From the NCBI GenBank assembly GCA_964386865.1, contig CAYLUN010000037.1, positions 1 to 50,074 of the forward strand: a DNA stretch of 50,074 nt, given 5' to 3'. The number at the start of each line of letters is the position of its first letter. The first letter of the stretch is position 1. A program made the translations under genes and the position numbers. The stretch comes from CAYLUN01 sp964386865 (lineage in GTDB: Bacteria > Verrucomicrobiota > Kiritimatiellia > RFP12 > UBA1067). The notes beneath the pieces are model-generated. The model saw only the letters and a program-made list of their open reading frames with translations. It was not told the DNA's origin and ran no database searches. Below are positions 42,719 through 50,074 of the stretch, piece by piece.

Positions 42719-45700
42719 ATGAAGCGTCTGGGATTGCGGTGTGCGGCTATGATGGTTGCGGGTGGGCTGGGGTGGAGCGGGACGCTTTTCGCGGAACAGT
42801 ATTTCTCAAACGCGGGCGGGCCGCTGGCGTGGGACGACGCGACACCGAACTGGTCTGCGGCGTCCGGTGGCCCCTATGACTCGGTGTGGTCGAGCGGCGA
42901 CGCGGTCTTCGAGGGTGCCGCCGGTACGACGACGGTCAGCACGGTCTCGGCGAGTTCCCTCACGTTCAGTGTGGCCGGTTACGTGCTGGTCGGCGGTCCG
43001 CTGACGCTGTCCGGCCCCTCGGTTGTCGCGAACAGCGGCGCGACCATCAGCGCCGTCATCGCCGGTAGCGCGGGACTGGCCAAGGGCGGCACCGGCGGCA
43101 CGCTGACGCTGGGCGGCGCGAACACCTACAGCGGCGGTACGACCGTCAGCGGCGGCACGCTGGCCGTCAGCGCGGACAACCAACTCGGCGCGGCTGGCGA
43201 GGGCGTCACCTTGGCCGGCGGCACGCTGCGGGTGAACGCGGGGCTCAATACCATCACCCGCCCGCTGACGCTTGGCGCGGGCGGAGGGACGATCAGCCTG
43301 GGGACGTGGCTGAACTATAACGGCGCAATCACGGGCGGCACGGGGCTCGCCTGCGGCGGCAGCGACTTCATCTTGCAGCCGCCTTCGCCCAACAACATCG
43401 GCACCTTCACGCTGACGGGTTCGCGGCTGTTCGTGAACAACGCCAACGCCATCGCCAACAACGTCGCGCTCGTCATCACCGGCAGCGGCCGCCTCGTCTT
43501 CCAGAGCGGTGCCGCGCCGACTGCGCCGTCCAACCCGATCACCTTCACCAACAACTGCGGCGTGGCTGTCCGTAACAGCGTCACCGCGGGTGACCTGATC
43601 CTCAACACGGCTACCGTCACCTTCCCGTCGACCGGCACGTTCGGTTTCAACAACGACGATCAGGGCACGCGCGGCATCACGGTCAACGGCACCTGGCCGA
43701 CGCTCACCGGCCCGCTGAACCTGCAGGTCGGCGGCGGCAACACGACGGTCGGCGCGGTGACCTTGAGCGCCGCCCTCAGTGGCGCCAGCGCCGTGACGAA
43801 ATCCCTGCCCGGCGTGCTGGTCATGGCCGTCTCCAACAGCTTCTCGGGCGGCCTCGTGGTGGACAGCGGCACGGCGAAGCTCGGGCACGTCAACGGGCTG
43901 GGCCCGGGCCTGCTGACCGTCAAGAACGGCGCGCGGCTTGATCTGGCAGGTTTCAGCCCGCGGGTGACGGGGCTGACCGACACACTCGGTTTCGGGGCGC
44001 TCGGCACGGCGCTGGTCACCAACACCGGGGCCGAGGCCACGCTCTCGATCGTGCGTGCGAACCAGGCCTTTTCCGGCACGATCGCGGGGCCGATCAACCT
44101 CGTCATCCCCACGGGCGGGAGTTCTTACCAGATCCTCAGCGGCACCAATACTTACACGGGCACAACCACGGTTTACGGGTCGCTGGAGGCGTGGGGCACC
44201 AACGCGCTGGGCTCGACGAGCGTCGGCACGATCATCACCAACGGCGCGGCGCTCGCGCTGAAAGGCATGACGGAGCCCATGACCTACGCGCCGGAGCCGC
44301 TGACCTTCTTCGGCGGCACCCAGTTCTCGCTGAACACCGACGGCACGCTGCGCAACCCCACGTGGACCGGGCCGATCACCCTCGCGAACGGCGCGGCGCT
44401 GACGATTCTGCGGGGCGGCACCTACACGGGCTCGCTGACCATCGCTTCCGCCATCACCGGTGGCGGCTCGCTCAGCAAGGCCGATGCCGCGATGACGCTG
44501 ACGCTCTCGGGCGCGAATGACTACAGCGGCGGCACGACGCTCACCGCCGGCAAACTGAAGCTTGGCCACGCGACGGCGCTCGGCGCCGGCAGCGTGACGG
44601 TCAACGCCGGCCTCCTCGACCTCAACGGCACGAGCGCCACCCTCGGCGCGCTCGGCGGCGCGGGCGGCGCGATCGTGGATCTCAGCGCGGGCGCGGGCAA
44701 CACGACTCTGACCATCAACCAGGCCGCCAACACGATCTGTACGACCCCGATCTCAAACGGCCTCGCCAAGACGGTCTCGTTCGTGAAGACCGGCTCTGGC
44801 ATCCTGACCTTGGGTAACACCAACACCTTCGCGGGCGCGGCCACGATCAGCGGCGGTACGCTTAAGCTCGGTACGGCAGCGGCGCTGCCGGCCACCAACC
44901 TCGCGGTGACCAGCGGCGGCACGCTGGACATGAACGCCCAGAATTTTCTGGCCGGCTCGCGGACCGTCGTGATCGCTGGGCCGGGCGCGGCCGGCCAAAG
45001 CGGCGCGCTCGTCAACACGGCCCCCTCGACCTACGAGGCCTCGGTGTTCAACCTGGCCCTCGCTGGCGACGCGACAGTCGGCGCGACCGGCAACAAGCTG
45101 AACGTCTACGGCACGCTCAACGGCGGCGGCAACGTACTGGCCGTCGCAGGTACGGGCGAGACGAACATCCGCCTCGATAACGGCTTGCAGAACCTCGCTG
45201 GCGTGACCGTGAACGCGGGCCTGCTCCGCCTGGAGAGCAACCAGAACTGGCCGGGTACCTACACGGTGAACGCGGGTGGCAAGCTGGACACGTACGGCGC
45301 GAATCGCACGGAGGCCGGCAGCGTCGTCCTCAACGGCGGTCGCCTCGCCAACGGCGGCACCGGGGCGATGTTGGCGACGTGGACCGGGGCGATCAGCCTG
45401 GCCGGCACCAGCGTCGTGGACACGGCCGGCGGAAACGTGGTGTTCTCCAATGCCGTGACGGGTACGGGCGCGCTGACCAAGGTCGGCGTCAACGCGCTGA
45501 CGCTGGCCGGCGCATGCAGCTTCGGCGGCGCGCTGAGCGTCTCCAACGGCACCGTGACGCTGAACGGCTCGCTGGCGCACGCCAACGTCTCGGTCGCGGC
45601 CGGCGCGGCGCTGAACGGCAGCGGCACGGTACACGCCCGGATTGCGGACGGCGCGGCGGACAGGATGGTCGCCAGCGGGACGTTGAACCTGAGCGGTCTG

Positions 45701-45883
45701 ACTTTAGATCTCGATGTCACCGGCTCGCCGCGCGGCAGCCCCCACACGCTGGTGGACGCCACGGGCGGCACGCTGGTCGGCCGCTTCGCCGCCGTGCTCG
45801 ATACGCCCCCCGGCTTCGCGGTGTCCTACCGGGGCCAGAAAGTGGTGCTCGTCTCTACCGGTACGCTGATCGGCTTGTACTAA
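42719..45883 (+). CDS. Secreted protein of autotransporter-type beta-strand repeats, without barrel
   Basis: A 1054-residue exported protein. Signal peptide MKRLGLRCAAMMVAGGLGWSG...FAE, then repeated strands of the autotransporter-associated type (TLTLGGANTYSGGTTVSGGTLAV; LTLSGANDYSGGTTLTAGKLKLGHATALG; ILTLGNTNTFAGAATISGGTLKLGT), forming a beta-helix passenger. The C-terminus (GTLIGLY) shows no autotransporter barrel and no PEP-CTERM or LPXTG anchor, so the route to the surface is unknown. The start at 42719 has GGGAGG upstream. Proteins of this style are abundant in Kiritimatiellota and Lentisphaerota. Confidence 0.85.
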   Translation: MKRLGLRCAAMMVAGGLGWSGTLFAEQYFSNAGGPLAWDDATPNWSAASGGPYDSVWSSGDAVFEGAAGTTTVSTVSASSLTFSVAGYVLVGGPLTLSGPSVVANSGATISAVIAGSAGLAKGGTGGTLTLGGANTYSGGTTVSGGTLAVSADNQLGAAGEGVTLAGGTLRVNAGLNTITRPLTLGAGGGTISLGTWLNYNGAITGGTGLACGGSDFILQPPSPNNIGTFTLTGSRLFVNNANAIANNVALVITGSGRLVFQSGAAPTAPSNPITFTNNCGVAVRNSVTAGDLILNTATVTFPSTGTFGFNNDDQGTRGITVNGTWPTLTGPLNLQVGGGNTTVGAVTLSAALSGASAVTKSLPGVLVMAVSNSFSGGLVVDSGTAKLGHVNGLGPGLLTVKNGARLDLAGFSPRVTGLTDTLGFGALGTALVTNTGAEATLSIVRANQAFSGTIAGPINLVIPTGGSSYQILSGTNTYTGTTTVYGSLEAWGTNALGSTSVGTIITNGAALALKGMTEPMTYAPEPLTFFGGTQFSLNTDGTLRNPTWTGPITLANGAALTILRGGTYTGSLTIASAITGGGSLSKADAAMTLTLSGANDYSGGTTLTAGKLKLGHATALGAGSVTVNAGLLDLNGTSATLGALGGAGGAIVDLSAGAGNTTLTINQAANTICTTPISNGLAKTVSFVKTGSGILTLGNTNTFAGAATISGGTLKLGTAAALPATNLAVTSGGTLDMNAQNFLAGSRTVVIAGPGAAGQSGALVNTAPSTYEASVFNLALAGDATVGATGNKLNVYGTLNGGGNVLAVAGTGETNIRLDNGLQNLAGVTVNAGLLRLESNQNWPGTYTVNAGGKLDTYGANRTEAGSVVLNGGRLANGGTGAMLATWTGAISLAGTSVVDTAGGNVVFSNAVTGTGALTKVGVNALTLAGACSFGGALSVSNGTVTLNGSLAHANVSVAAGAALNGSGTVHARIADGAADRMVASGTLNLSGLTLDLDVTGSPRGSPHTLVDATGGTLVGRFAAVLDTPPGFAVSYRGQKVVLVSTGTLIGLY

Positions 45884-45902
45884 TGTGGGCGCAGCTCGCA
45901 AC

Positions 45903-45934
45903 CCTCACCCCGACCCTCACCCAAAGGGCGAGGG
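45903..45934. repeat. CCCTCACCC direct and inverted repeat
   Basis: CCCTCACCCCGA is followed by CCCTCACCC-AAA-GGGCGAGGG, a 9-bp stem with one mismatch. Similar CCCTC/GAGGG palindromes are widespread extragenic repeats. It may also end the preceding transcript, though no T-tract follows. Confidence 0.55.
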
Positions 45935-45944
45935 AGTAAACAAC

Positions 45945-46092
45945 GTGACGCTTGACGACAGCAACCGCGGCATCACGCTGGCGGCGACCGGCGGCACGGC
46001 TCGAACGCCTGCACCGGCCAGACACTGGTCGTTGCAGGCACGCTGTTCTCGGCGCAGCTCGCGTTCCAGGGCTCGCTGATGATGCTGAAATA
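45945..46092 (+). pseudogene. Frameshifted remnant of a coding sequence
   Basis: One frame reads VTLDDSNRGITLAATGGT and then, after a single-base shift near 46000, another frame reads SNACTGQTLVVAGTLFSAQL and continues to MMLK and a stop at 46090-46092. Both parts look protein-like, as if the end of a decayed gene. The family is not recognised and the case is weak. Confidence 0.3.
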
Positions 46093-46095
46093 GTA

Positions 46096-48135
46096 TTACG
46101 ACAGCCGCGACTTGAAATCGTCGTAGCCGAACGAGCGGATCAAGCGCACCGAGCCGTTCGCGTCGCGCAGCGCGATGTGCGGCAGGCGGATGCCGTTGAA
46201 GGTGTTGGTCTTGACCATCGTGTAGTGCGCCATGTCCTCGAAGACCACGCGGTCGCCGGGCTTGAGCGGCGCGTCGAACGACCAGTCGCCGATGATGTCG
46301 CCCGCGAGGCAAGTCGCACCCGCGAGGCGCACCGTGTACGGCTTTTCGCCGGGCTCGCCGCCGCGGTCCGCGCCCGGCCCCGGGGCGGCCTCGCCGCGCC
46401 AGGCGGCGTCGCGGAACACGCGCGGCCGGTAAGGCATTTCCATCACGTCCGGCATGTGGCAGGCGCAGGAGGCGTCGAGGATCGCGATGGGGAGCCCGTT
46501 CTCCACCACGTCCAGCACCGTCGCCACCAGCGTGCCCGCGTTGAGGGCGCAGGCTTCGCCGGGCTCGAGGTAGAGCGTCCCGATAGTCGGGTGCCGCTGG
46601 CGGAAGCCGTTCAGCGTGTCGCACAGCAAGCCCAGGTTGTAGTCGCCCCGCGTGATGTGGTGCCCGCCGCCGAAGTTGAACCAGGCGAGGCGCGGCAGGA
46701 GGTCGCCGAAGCGCGCCTCGATGGCCGCGACCGTGCGGGCGAACGGCTCGGCATTCTGCTCGCAGAGGGTGTGGCTGTGCAGGCCGGTGAGGCCGTCGAG
46801 CGGCTCGCCGTCGAAGGCGGCGCGGCGCACGCCGAGCCGCGAACCGGGCGCGCACGGGTCGTAGAGCTCCGTGTGGCCCTCGGAGTGCTCGGGGTTGATG
46901 CGCAGGCCGCAGGTGACCGTCGCGCCGGTCTCGGCGAGCACGCGGCGGAACAGCCGCCACTGCGCGAAGGAGTTGAACGTCACGTGGTCGGCGAGGCTGG
47001 CGAGTTCGCGCATTTCCATTTCCGAGAAGGCGGCGGCGAAGGCATGCACCTCGCCGCCGAACGCCTCGCGCCCGAGCCGCGCCTCGTGCACGGAGCTGGC
47101 GCAGCAGCCGTCCAGCACCCGCCGCAGCCGCGGGAAGACGCTGAACATCGAAAAGGCTTTCAGCGCGAGCAGCACGCGGCAGCCCGTGCGGCGCTTGACC
47201 TCGGCGAGCACGACGAGGTTGCGCTCGAGGGCGGCTTCATCGACGACGAAACAGGGCGTGGGGAGTGAGAGAGAGGCTGTAGGCTGTAGGCTGTAGGCTG
47301 TAGGGCCGAGTGCGACCTCGTTTGCAGGCGCGTTGATGGGGGTGGGGATGATCGGTAGCGTGTTCATTGTCGTGTGCGCATGCACAGGAGCGGGGGCACT
47401 CTTGCCCCCGACGAAGACGAGGTCGCCTGTGTCCGAAACCTTACGCAATTCATTGACGATGAAGGTTCCGCTGGTCAGGCGCGCATGAGTCGGATTCTTG
47501 AGAATGTAGTCGCGCACGTGCTCGTAGTGCTTCCGGTTCCGGATCAGCCGGTCCCTGTAGTTGGCCTGCCAGAGACTTCCACGCGTTCCCTGTTCCTGGT
47601 TGATTGCGCGCGCCGACACGCCTTTCCACGCATGCATCACGCTCTTGAGGGTTGTGTCGTCCCTCAGGCTCACCAGCGCATGCACGTGGTTCGGCATGAT
47701 GGCATAGGCGATCAGGTCGTAGCGCACGCCGTCATCATGCAGCAGCGCAGCTTCGACGTGGCGCGCCAGCTCGGGATTGCGCAACAAACACGAGCCGTGG
47801 CCGGCGTTAAGCGCGGCGTCCTCTTCGGCTGTGAGTTGGGCGTAGAAGTCGGACTCTATCTCCAGCGTGGGCGGCGTAACAGGAGCGGGGGCACTCTTGC
47901 CCCCGATGCGCGTGGACGTGGCAATGCCGGGGACAGGAGTGTCCCCGCTCCTGGGACTATGCGCCGCAAGCCACGCGGCCCTCTTCTCCTCGAGCGCGTC
48001 GAGCACGGCCTGCGGCAAGGCGTCCGCAAGCCGCCACGTCACGAAACACAGCCCCGTGCCCTGCTGCCAATGCGGTAGGTTGTCTCCATGCCGGTCGATG
48101 TCGGCGAAGGGGTCGAGAAAGGGTGAGGCTGGCAT
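46096..48135 (-). CDS. nspC: RAYT transposase read in frame into carboxynorspermidine decarboxylase
   Basis: One open frame of 679 codons holding two unrelated proteins. Residues 1-225 are a REP-associated tyrosine transposase: FVTWRLADALPQ, GHGSCLLRNPELARHVEAALLHDDGVRYDLIAYAIMPNHVHALV with the NHVH metal site (149-152), and RNRKHYEHVRDYILKNP with likely catalytic Tyr210. Residues 293-679 are a fold III PLP decarboxylase: LPTPCFVVDEAALERNL, PLP lysine near 326 (LALKAFS), YLEPGEACALNAG and HMPDVMEMPYRP, the carboxynorspermidine decarboxylase signature; it makes (nor)spermidine. Two REP palindromes interrupt the transposase part in frame (about 60-90) and a third plus a 7-nt array encode the junction (243-288). 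The decarboxylase may instead start at the ATG at 47367 (423 residues), although no good ribosome site is seen there or at 48135. Confidence 0.82.
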   Translation of the reverse strand: MPASPFLDPFADIDRHGDNLPHWQQGTGLCFVTWRLADALPQAVLDALEEKRAAWLAAHSPRSGDTPVPGIATSTRIGGKSAPAPVTPPTLEIESDFYAQLTAEEDAALNAGHGSCLLRNPELARHVEAALLHDDGVRYDLIAYAIMPNHVHALVSLRDDTTLKSVMHAWKGVSARAINQEQGTRGSLWQANYRDRLIRNRKHYEHVRDYILKNPTHARLTSGTFIVNELRKVSDTGDLVFVGGKSAPAPVHAHTTMNTLPIIPTPINAPANEVALGPTAYSLQPTASLSLPTPCFVVDEAALERNLVVLAEVKRRTGCRVLLALKAFSMFSVFPRLRRVLDGCCASSVHEARLGREAFGGEVHAFAAAFSEMEMRELASLADHVTFNSFAQWRLFRRVLAETGATVTCGLRINPEHSEGHTELYDPCAPGSRLGVRRAAFDGEPLDGLTGLHSHTLCEQNAEPFARTVAAIEARFGDLLPRLAWFNFGGGHHITRGDYNLGLLCDTLNGFRQRHPTIGTLYLEPGEACALNAGTLVATVLDVVENGLPIAILDASCACHMPDVMEMPYRPRVFRDAAWRGEAAPGPGADRGGEPGEKPYTVRLAGATCLAGDIIGDWSFDAPLKPGDRVVFEDMAHYTMVKTNTFNGIRLPHIALRDANGSVRLIRSFGYDDFKSRLS
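47275..47302. repeat. Four exact 7-nt tandem units (GGCTGTA) in the RAYT-decarboxylase junction
   Basis: GGCTGTA repeated four times without change. Read on the minus strand it encodes TAYSLQPTAS just before the conserved decarboxylase start LPTPCFVVDE. Confidence 0.9.
47387..47410 (+). repeat. REP palindrome copy A
   Basis: GGAG followed by CGGGGGCA-CTCT-TGCCCCCG. It is identical over 24 bases to copy B. It lies at the 3' end of the transposase part and encodes GGKSAPAPV on the minus strand. Confidence 0.88.
47882..47951. repeat. Inverted REP pair, copies B (+) and C (-), inside the RAYT coding sequence
   Basis: Copy B is 47882-47905 (same 24 bases as copy A). Copy C is 47928-47951 in the opposite direction, with reverse complement GGAG then CGGGGACACTCCTGTCCCCG. 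Two head-to-head units 22 bases apart form a BIME-like element inserted in frame in the transposase gene, between the WLAAH helix and the following conserved DFYAQ region. Confidence 0.88.
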
Positions 48136-48144
48136 TTATGATAT

Positions 48145-48195
48145 CGGGGACGGGGCGTCCCCGCTCCCATCCTTCGGCGTTGAACGTTGAGCGTT
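48145..48195. repeat. REP copy D (-) with adjoining 7-nt repeats
   Basis: REP at 48145-48167 (CGGGGACGGGGCGTCCCCGCTCC), then CGGCGTT, GAACGTT and GAGCGTT at 48175-48195. The 35 bases 48161-48195 recur exactly at 49851-49885. Copy D begins 10 bases upstream of the RAYT start, so the transposase gene is flanked by copies D and A. Confidence 0.88.
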
Positions 48196-48309
48196 ACGGG
48201 TTCCTAGCGTCGTAGTTCGATTAGCGAAAGAAGCTTCGATTTAGAAGGTCGGTTTCACAGATCGACATATTACATGAAACGAGAGCGAGCGGGCAACCTA
48301 TAGCAGACC

Positions 48310-48578
48310 ACTTGCGACAGAATCGCGACCCGACCGTCGCTCCGACCGTGTCGTTCCCTTCTCCTGCAAGGGGCGCGGCTTCTGCCCGTCCTGCTGCGAC
48401 CGCCGCATGGCCGACACCGCAGCCCGTCTGGGCGACGAGACGTTGTCGGAGGTGTGCCCGTGCGCCAGTGGGTGCTGACCGTCCCCACGTCCTGCGCTTC
48501 CTGATGGCCTACGACCGGGAATGGATCACCGCCGTCCACCATGTCTTCCTCAACGCGGTTATTTCAATAGCCAGATAG
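48310..48578 (+). pseudogene. Remnant of an IS91-type transposase zinc-binding region
   Basis: Three frames together spell the IS91 transposase N-terminal region: FSCKGRGFCPSC, then RRMADTAARLGDETLSE; after a shift near 48453 VPVRQWVLTVP; after a second shift at the CCCC run near 48484 LRFLMAYDREWITAVHHVFLNAV. The conserved zinc-ribbon cysteines and the PVRQWVL motif are clear. The rest of the transposase is missing at both ends. No terminal sequences of the element were found. Confidence 0.75.
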
Positions 48579-49275
48579 CCTGCTCCACAGCGTCCTTATA
48601 GAGCTTGAGAGCTGCGGGTTTCGAAAACGCGGTTCCCTTGCCTTTGCATGCAGGGCACGTCAGCTGAACAGTTCCCGTCCCTTTACAGTTCATGCACTTC
48701 GCGGTTCCATTACAGGAGCCACACAACACATCTTTCGTGCCTCCGTCAAAACCGGTAATGGTCCGGCGCCCTTCGTTGCACGACGACACAGAGCAACGGC
48801 CAGTCCCTTTACAAGAGGAACAGACAGACGCTGTCTTCCCTGGCGCCGTCACCTGCTTGGCTTGCCCATCAGCATTGCCAGTCGTGTCGTCGCCCCCGCC
48901 CACAACAAAGGTGGCATCCTGGGCTGTTGAGAGAGGCTTATTAACAGTCCCTGAGTTCTGCGCCTGATTGCCGCAATTCGCACACGGGGCACACATGCCA
49001 GCCTCCAGCGCATCCGCATTCAAGACCTGGCCTCGAATTTTCGAGTAGGACTCCGTCTGGCCGAGGTAGCAAAGGCCAGCTGCACATGCTCGCGTCACCG
49101 TCGATTGTATTGTTGCGCTGGGAGCATTCGTGCGCAACAGGAAGAGCTGCGCCAACTGGTCTCGAGTCGGTTCCAGGCCTCGCATTGCCATTAATCTGCT
49201 TTCCAGCGGCGTTGCAGCTGTTGTCACCAAGGCGACAAGAACAAGAGCGCCCACTGAACTCAAATACCTATCCAT
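48559..49275 (-). CDS. Exported protein with DnaJ-like CxxCxGxG cysteine clusters
   Basis: A 238-residue protein. The N-terminus is a signal peptide (YLSSVGALVLVALVTTAATP). A middle segment has CAPCANCGNQAQN; the C-terminus has repeated CxxCxGxG-type knuckles: CSSCKGTGRC, CGSCNGTAKC, CMNCKGTGTV and CPACKGKGTA, as in the zinc domain of DnaJ, but without any J domain. The start at 49275 has GGGAGG upstream. The function is unknown; metal or thiol chemistry outside the cytoplasm is possible. Its 3' end overlaps the IS91 remnant on the other strand, and it separates two polyamine genes. Confidence 0.78.
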   Translation of the reverse strand: MDRYLSSVGALVLVALVTTAATPLESRLMAMRGLEPTRDQLAQLFLLRTNAPSATIQSTVTRACAAGLCYLGQTESYSKIRGQVLNADALEAGMCAPCANCGNQAQNSGTVNKPLSTAQDATFVVGGGDDTTGNADGQAKQVTAPGKTASVCSSCKGTGRCSVSSCNEGRRTITGFDGGTKDVLCGSCNGTAKCMNCKGTGTVQLTCPACKGKGTAFSKPAALKLYKDAVEQAIWLLK

Positions 49276-49897
49276 CGAGAACCTCCCTGTTAAGCATTCC
49301 TGTGATCAACAATCGGCGGCCGATTGTGGCTCCCCATCACGTGAGCAGACGCTAACACGCCTCCACACTTCACCTCCACGCGTACACACCCCAAATTGAC
49401 AATGATCATAATATATGTTTTCCAAGAGCATCTGTGAAGCGCATTTTCTTCGGCACGAAACGCAAAACGGCGCGAGAAAAATGCGTGTCGCCGATTGGGG
49501 TGAACTGCGCACGGCCCGCGCGCCGCTGACGACGTGATTCGTACCGTGGTTCTCCTGGCAGGCGCACACGCTCCTGCCAGGCTGGGCGGTTTTGCATCCC
49601 GACCGAAAAACGGCCACATCATAAGGTTTCCGGAGCCCGCCGTCAACGCCGGGCGGCAAAACACCGTAATCGGTTGGTGGCCGGGGGTGTTCGGGGAGTG
49701 AGCGTTGCTGGCGAACCTGTGTCGCAAGCTTGGGAGCGGGGACACTCCTGTCCCCGAAACATCGGCCAAGCGTCGATCCGCAGGCGGTCGTTTCGTCGCA
49801 ACCTGCGGCTCCGTGTTGCACAACCGTTCATAACGGGGACGAGGGCGGCCCCGCTCCCATCCTTCGGCGTTGAACGTTGAGCGTTCAGCATTGGGCG
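49276..49897. other. Intergenic region with REP pair and AT-rich island
   Basis: No convincing gene. About 49390-49425 is AT-rich compared with the surroundings and may hold the promoter of the CxxCxGxG gene. The right half carries REP copies E and F and a 7-nt array. Long open frames here lack any family-like text. Confidence 0.6.
49733..49857. repeat. Inverted REP pair, copies E (+) and F (-)
   Basis: Copy E is 49733-49756 (GGAG then CGGGGACACTCCTGTCCCCG), identical to the reverse complement of copy C. Copy F is 49834-49857 in the opposite direction with a varied loop. They face each other 77 bases apart. Confidence 0.88.
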
Positions 49898-49899
49898 TT
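49865..49899. repeat. Five degenerate 7-nt tandem units
   Basis: CGGCGTT, GAACGTT, GAGCGTT, CAGCATT and GGGCGTT with exact 7-base period. The last unit runs into the stop codon of the dehydrogenase gene. Confidence 0.85.
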
Positions 49900-50074
49900 A
49901 CGCCTTCTTGAACACCTGTTTCTTCAGCACCGTCCAGGGCAGGCCGTGCTGGTTGAGCGCGTCCATGAAGGGGTCGGGGTCGAACTGCTCCATGTTGAAG
50001 ACGCCTTTACCAGCCCATTTGCCGGTGAGCATCATCTTCGCGCCGATCATGGCGGGCACGCCGGTGGTGTAGGA
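49898..50074 (-). CDS. Carboxynorspermidine / saccharopine dehydrogenase family protein (C-terminal end only)
   Basis: The last 58 residues of a gene that enters from the right edge: TTGVPAMIGAKMMLTGKW, then GVFNMEQFDPDPFMDALNQHGLPW and VLKKQVFKKA. The GVxNxEQFDPDPFM and GLPW text is typical of the carboxynorspermidine synthase (saccharopine dehydrogenase-like) family. This enzyme makes the substrate of the decarboxylase encoded at 46-47.4 kb, so the two would be neighbours in the polyamine pathway. Only the tail is visible. Confidence 0.82.
   Translation of the reverse strand, partial: SYTTGVPAMIGAKMMLTGKWAGKGVFNMEQFDPDPFMDALNQHGLPWTVLKKQVFKKA

Noticed and set aside
49290..49823. Two overlapping minus-strand frames left of the dehydrogenase
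   Set aside because: They run through REP copy E and AT-rich sequence, show no domain text and overlap each other in different frames.
47275..49900. CRISPR array
   Set aside because: The palindromes are not evenly spaced, occur in both orientations and have no spacer pattern; REP elements explain them better.

Overview
The window is about 50 kb of GC-rich bacterial chromosome. Several features suggest a member of the PVC group, most like Kiritimatiellota or Lentisphaerota: pilins with a Cys/DPPxCP tail, zinc-ribbon modules, InlB-type repeats in giant secreted proteins, autotransporter-type beta-strand repeats and a Tat-targeted Gfo/Idh/MocA oxidoreductase. This placement is inference from protein style; no rRNA or tRNA gene was seen.

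Left edge (1-2.6 kb): a fused aminodeoxychorismate synthase/lyase (folate pathway, cut by the window edge) and an orphan rnfE. Main block (2.6-34.4 kb): a nearly complete type IV pilus / type II secretion island. It holds a pilM-N-O-P-Q operon that continues into a 2351-residue secreted repeat protein and then pilT; an opposing operon of a PAS protein with a kinase-like helix, three minor pilins (one about 718 residues) and a second phosphotransfer-like adaptor; two paralogous pilins; a pilR-like sigma-54 activator; pilC and pilB; a protein ending in a PilB/GspE-N-like domain; and a hybrid histidine kinase. A HU-zinc-ribbon DNA-binding protein and a PAS protein lie at the left end. Prepilin peptidase and rpoN are not in the window.

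Reading upstream of these genes I found seven sigma-54-type (-24/-12) sequences plus one weak one, all of the form GGCA-N7-TGC. They sit before the HU-zinc-ribbon gene, the PAS gene, the pilM operon, the minor-pilin operon, the main pilin, pilB-pilC, the TPR gene and, weakly, the second pilin. With the local pilR-like gene this suggests one RpoN-controlled pilus regulon containing several proteins of unknown function. I consider it the most interesting part of the window.

Middle right (34.4-46 kb): a Tat-exported oxidoreductase, a self-regulated TetR-RND efflux operon (tetR, acrA-like, acrB-like, oprM-like) with a perfect operator inside its promoter, and a 1054-residue beta-strand-repeat secreted protein. 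Right end (46-50 kb): a scarred polyamine locus. Carboxynorspermidine decarboxylase is in one uninterrupted frame with a REP-associated tyrosine transposase (RAYT). Six REP-type palindromes, an IS91-type transposase remnant and a secreted CxxCxGxG protein separate it from the carboxynorspermidine/saccharopine dehydrogenase at the right edge. Degenerate tandem repeats with an exact 7-nt period occur at five places, two of them inside coding sequence.
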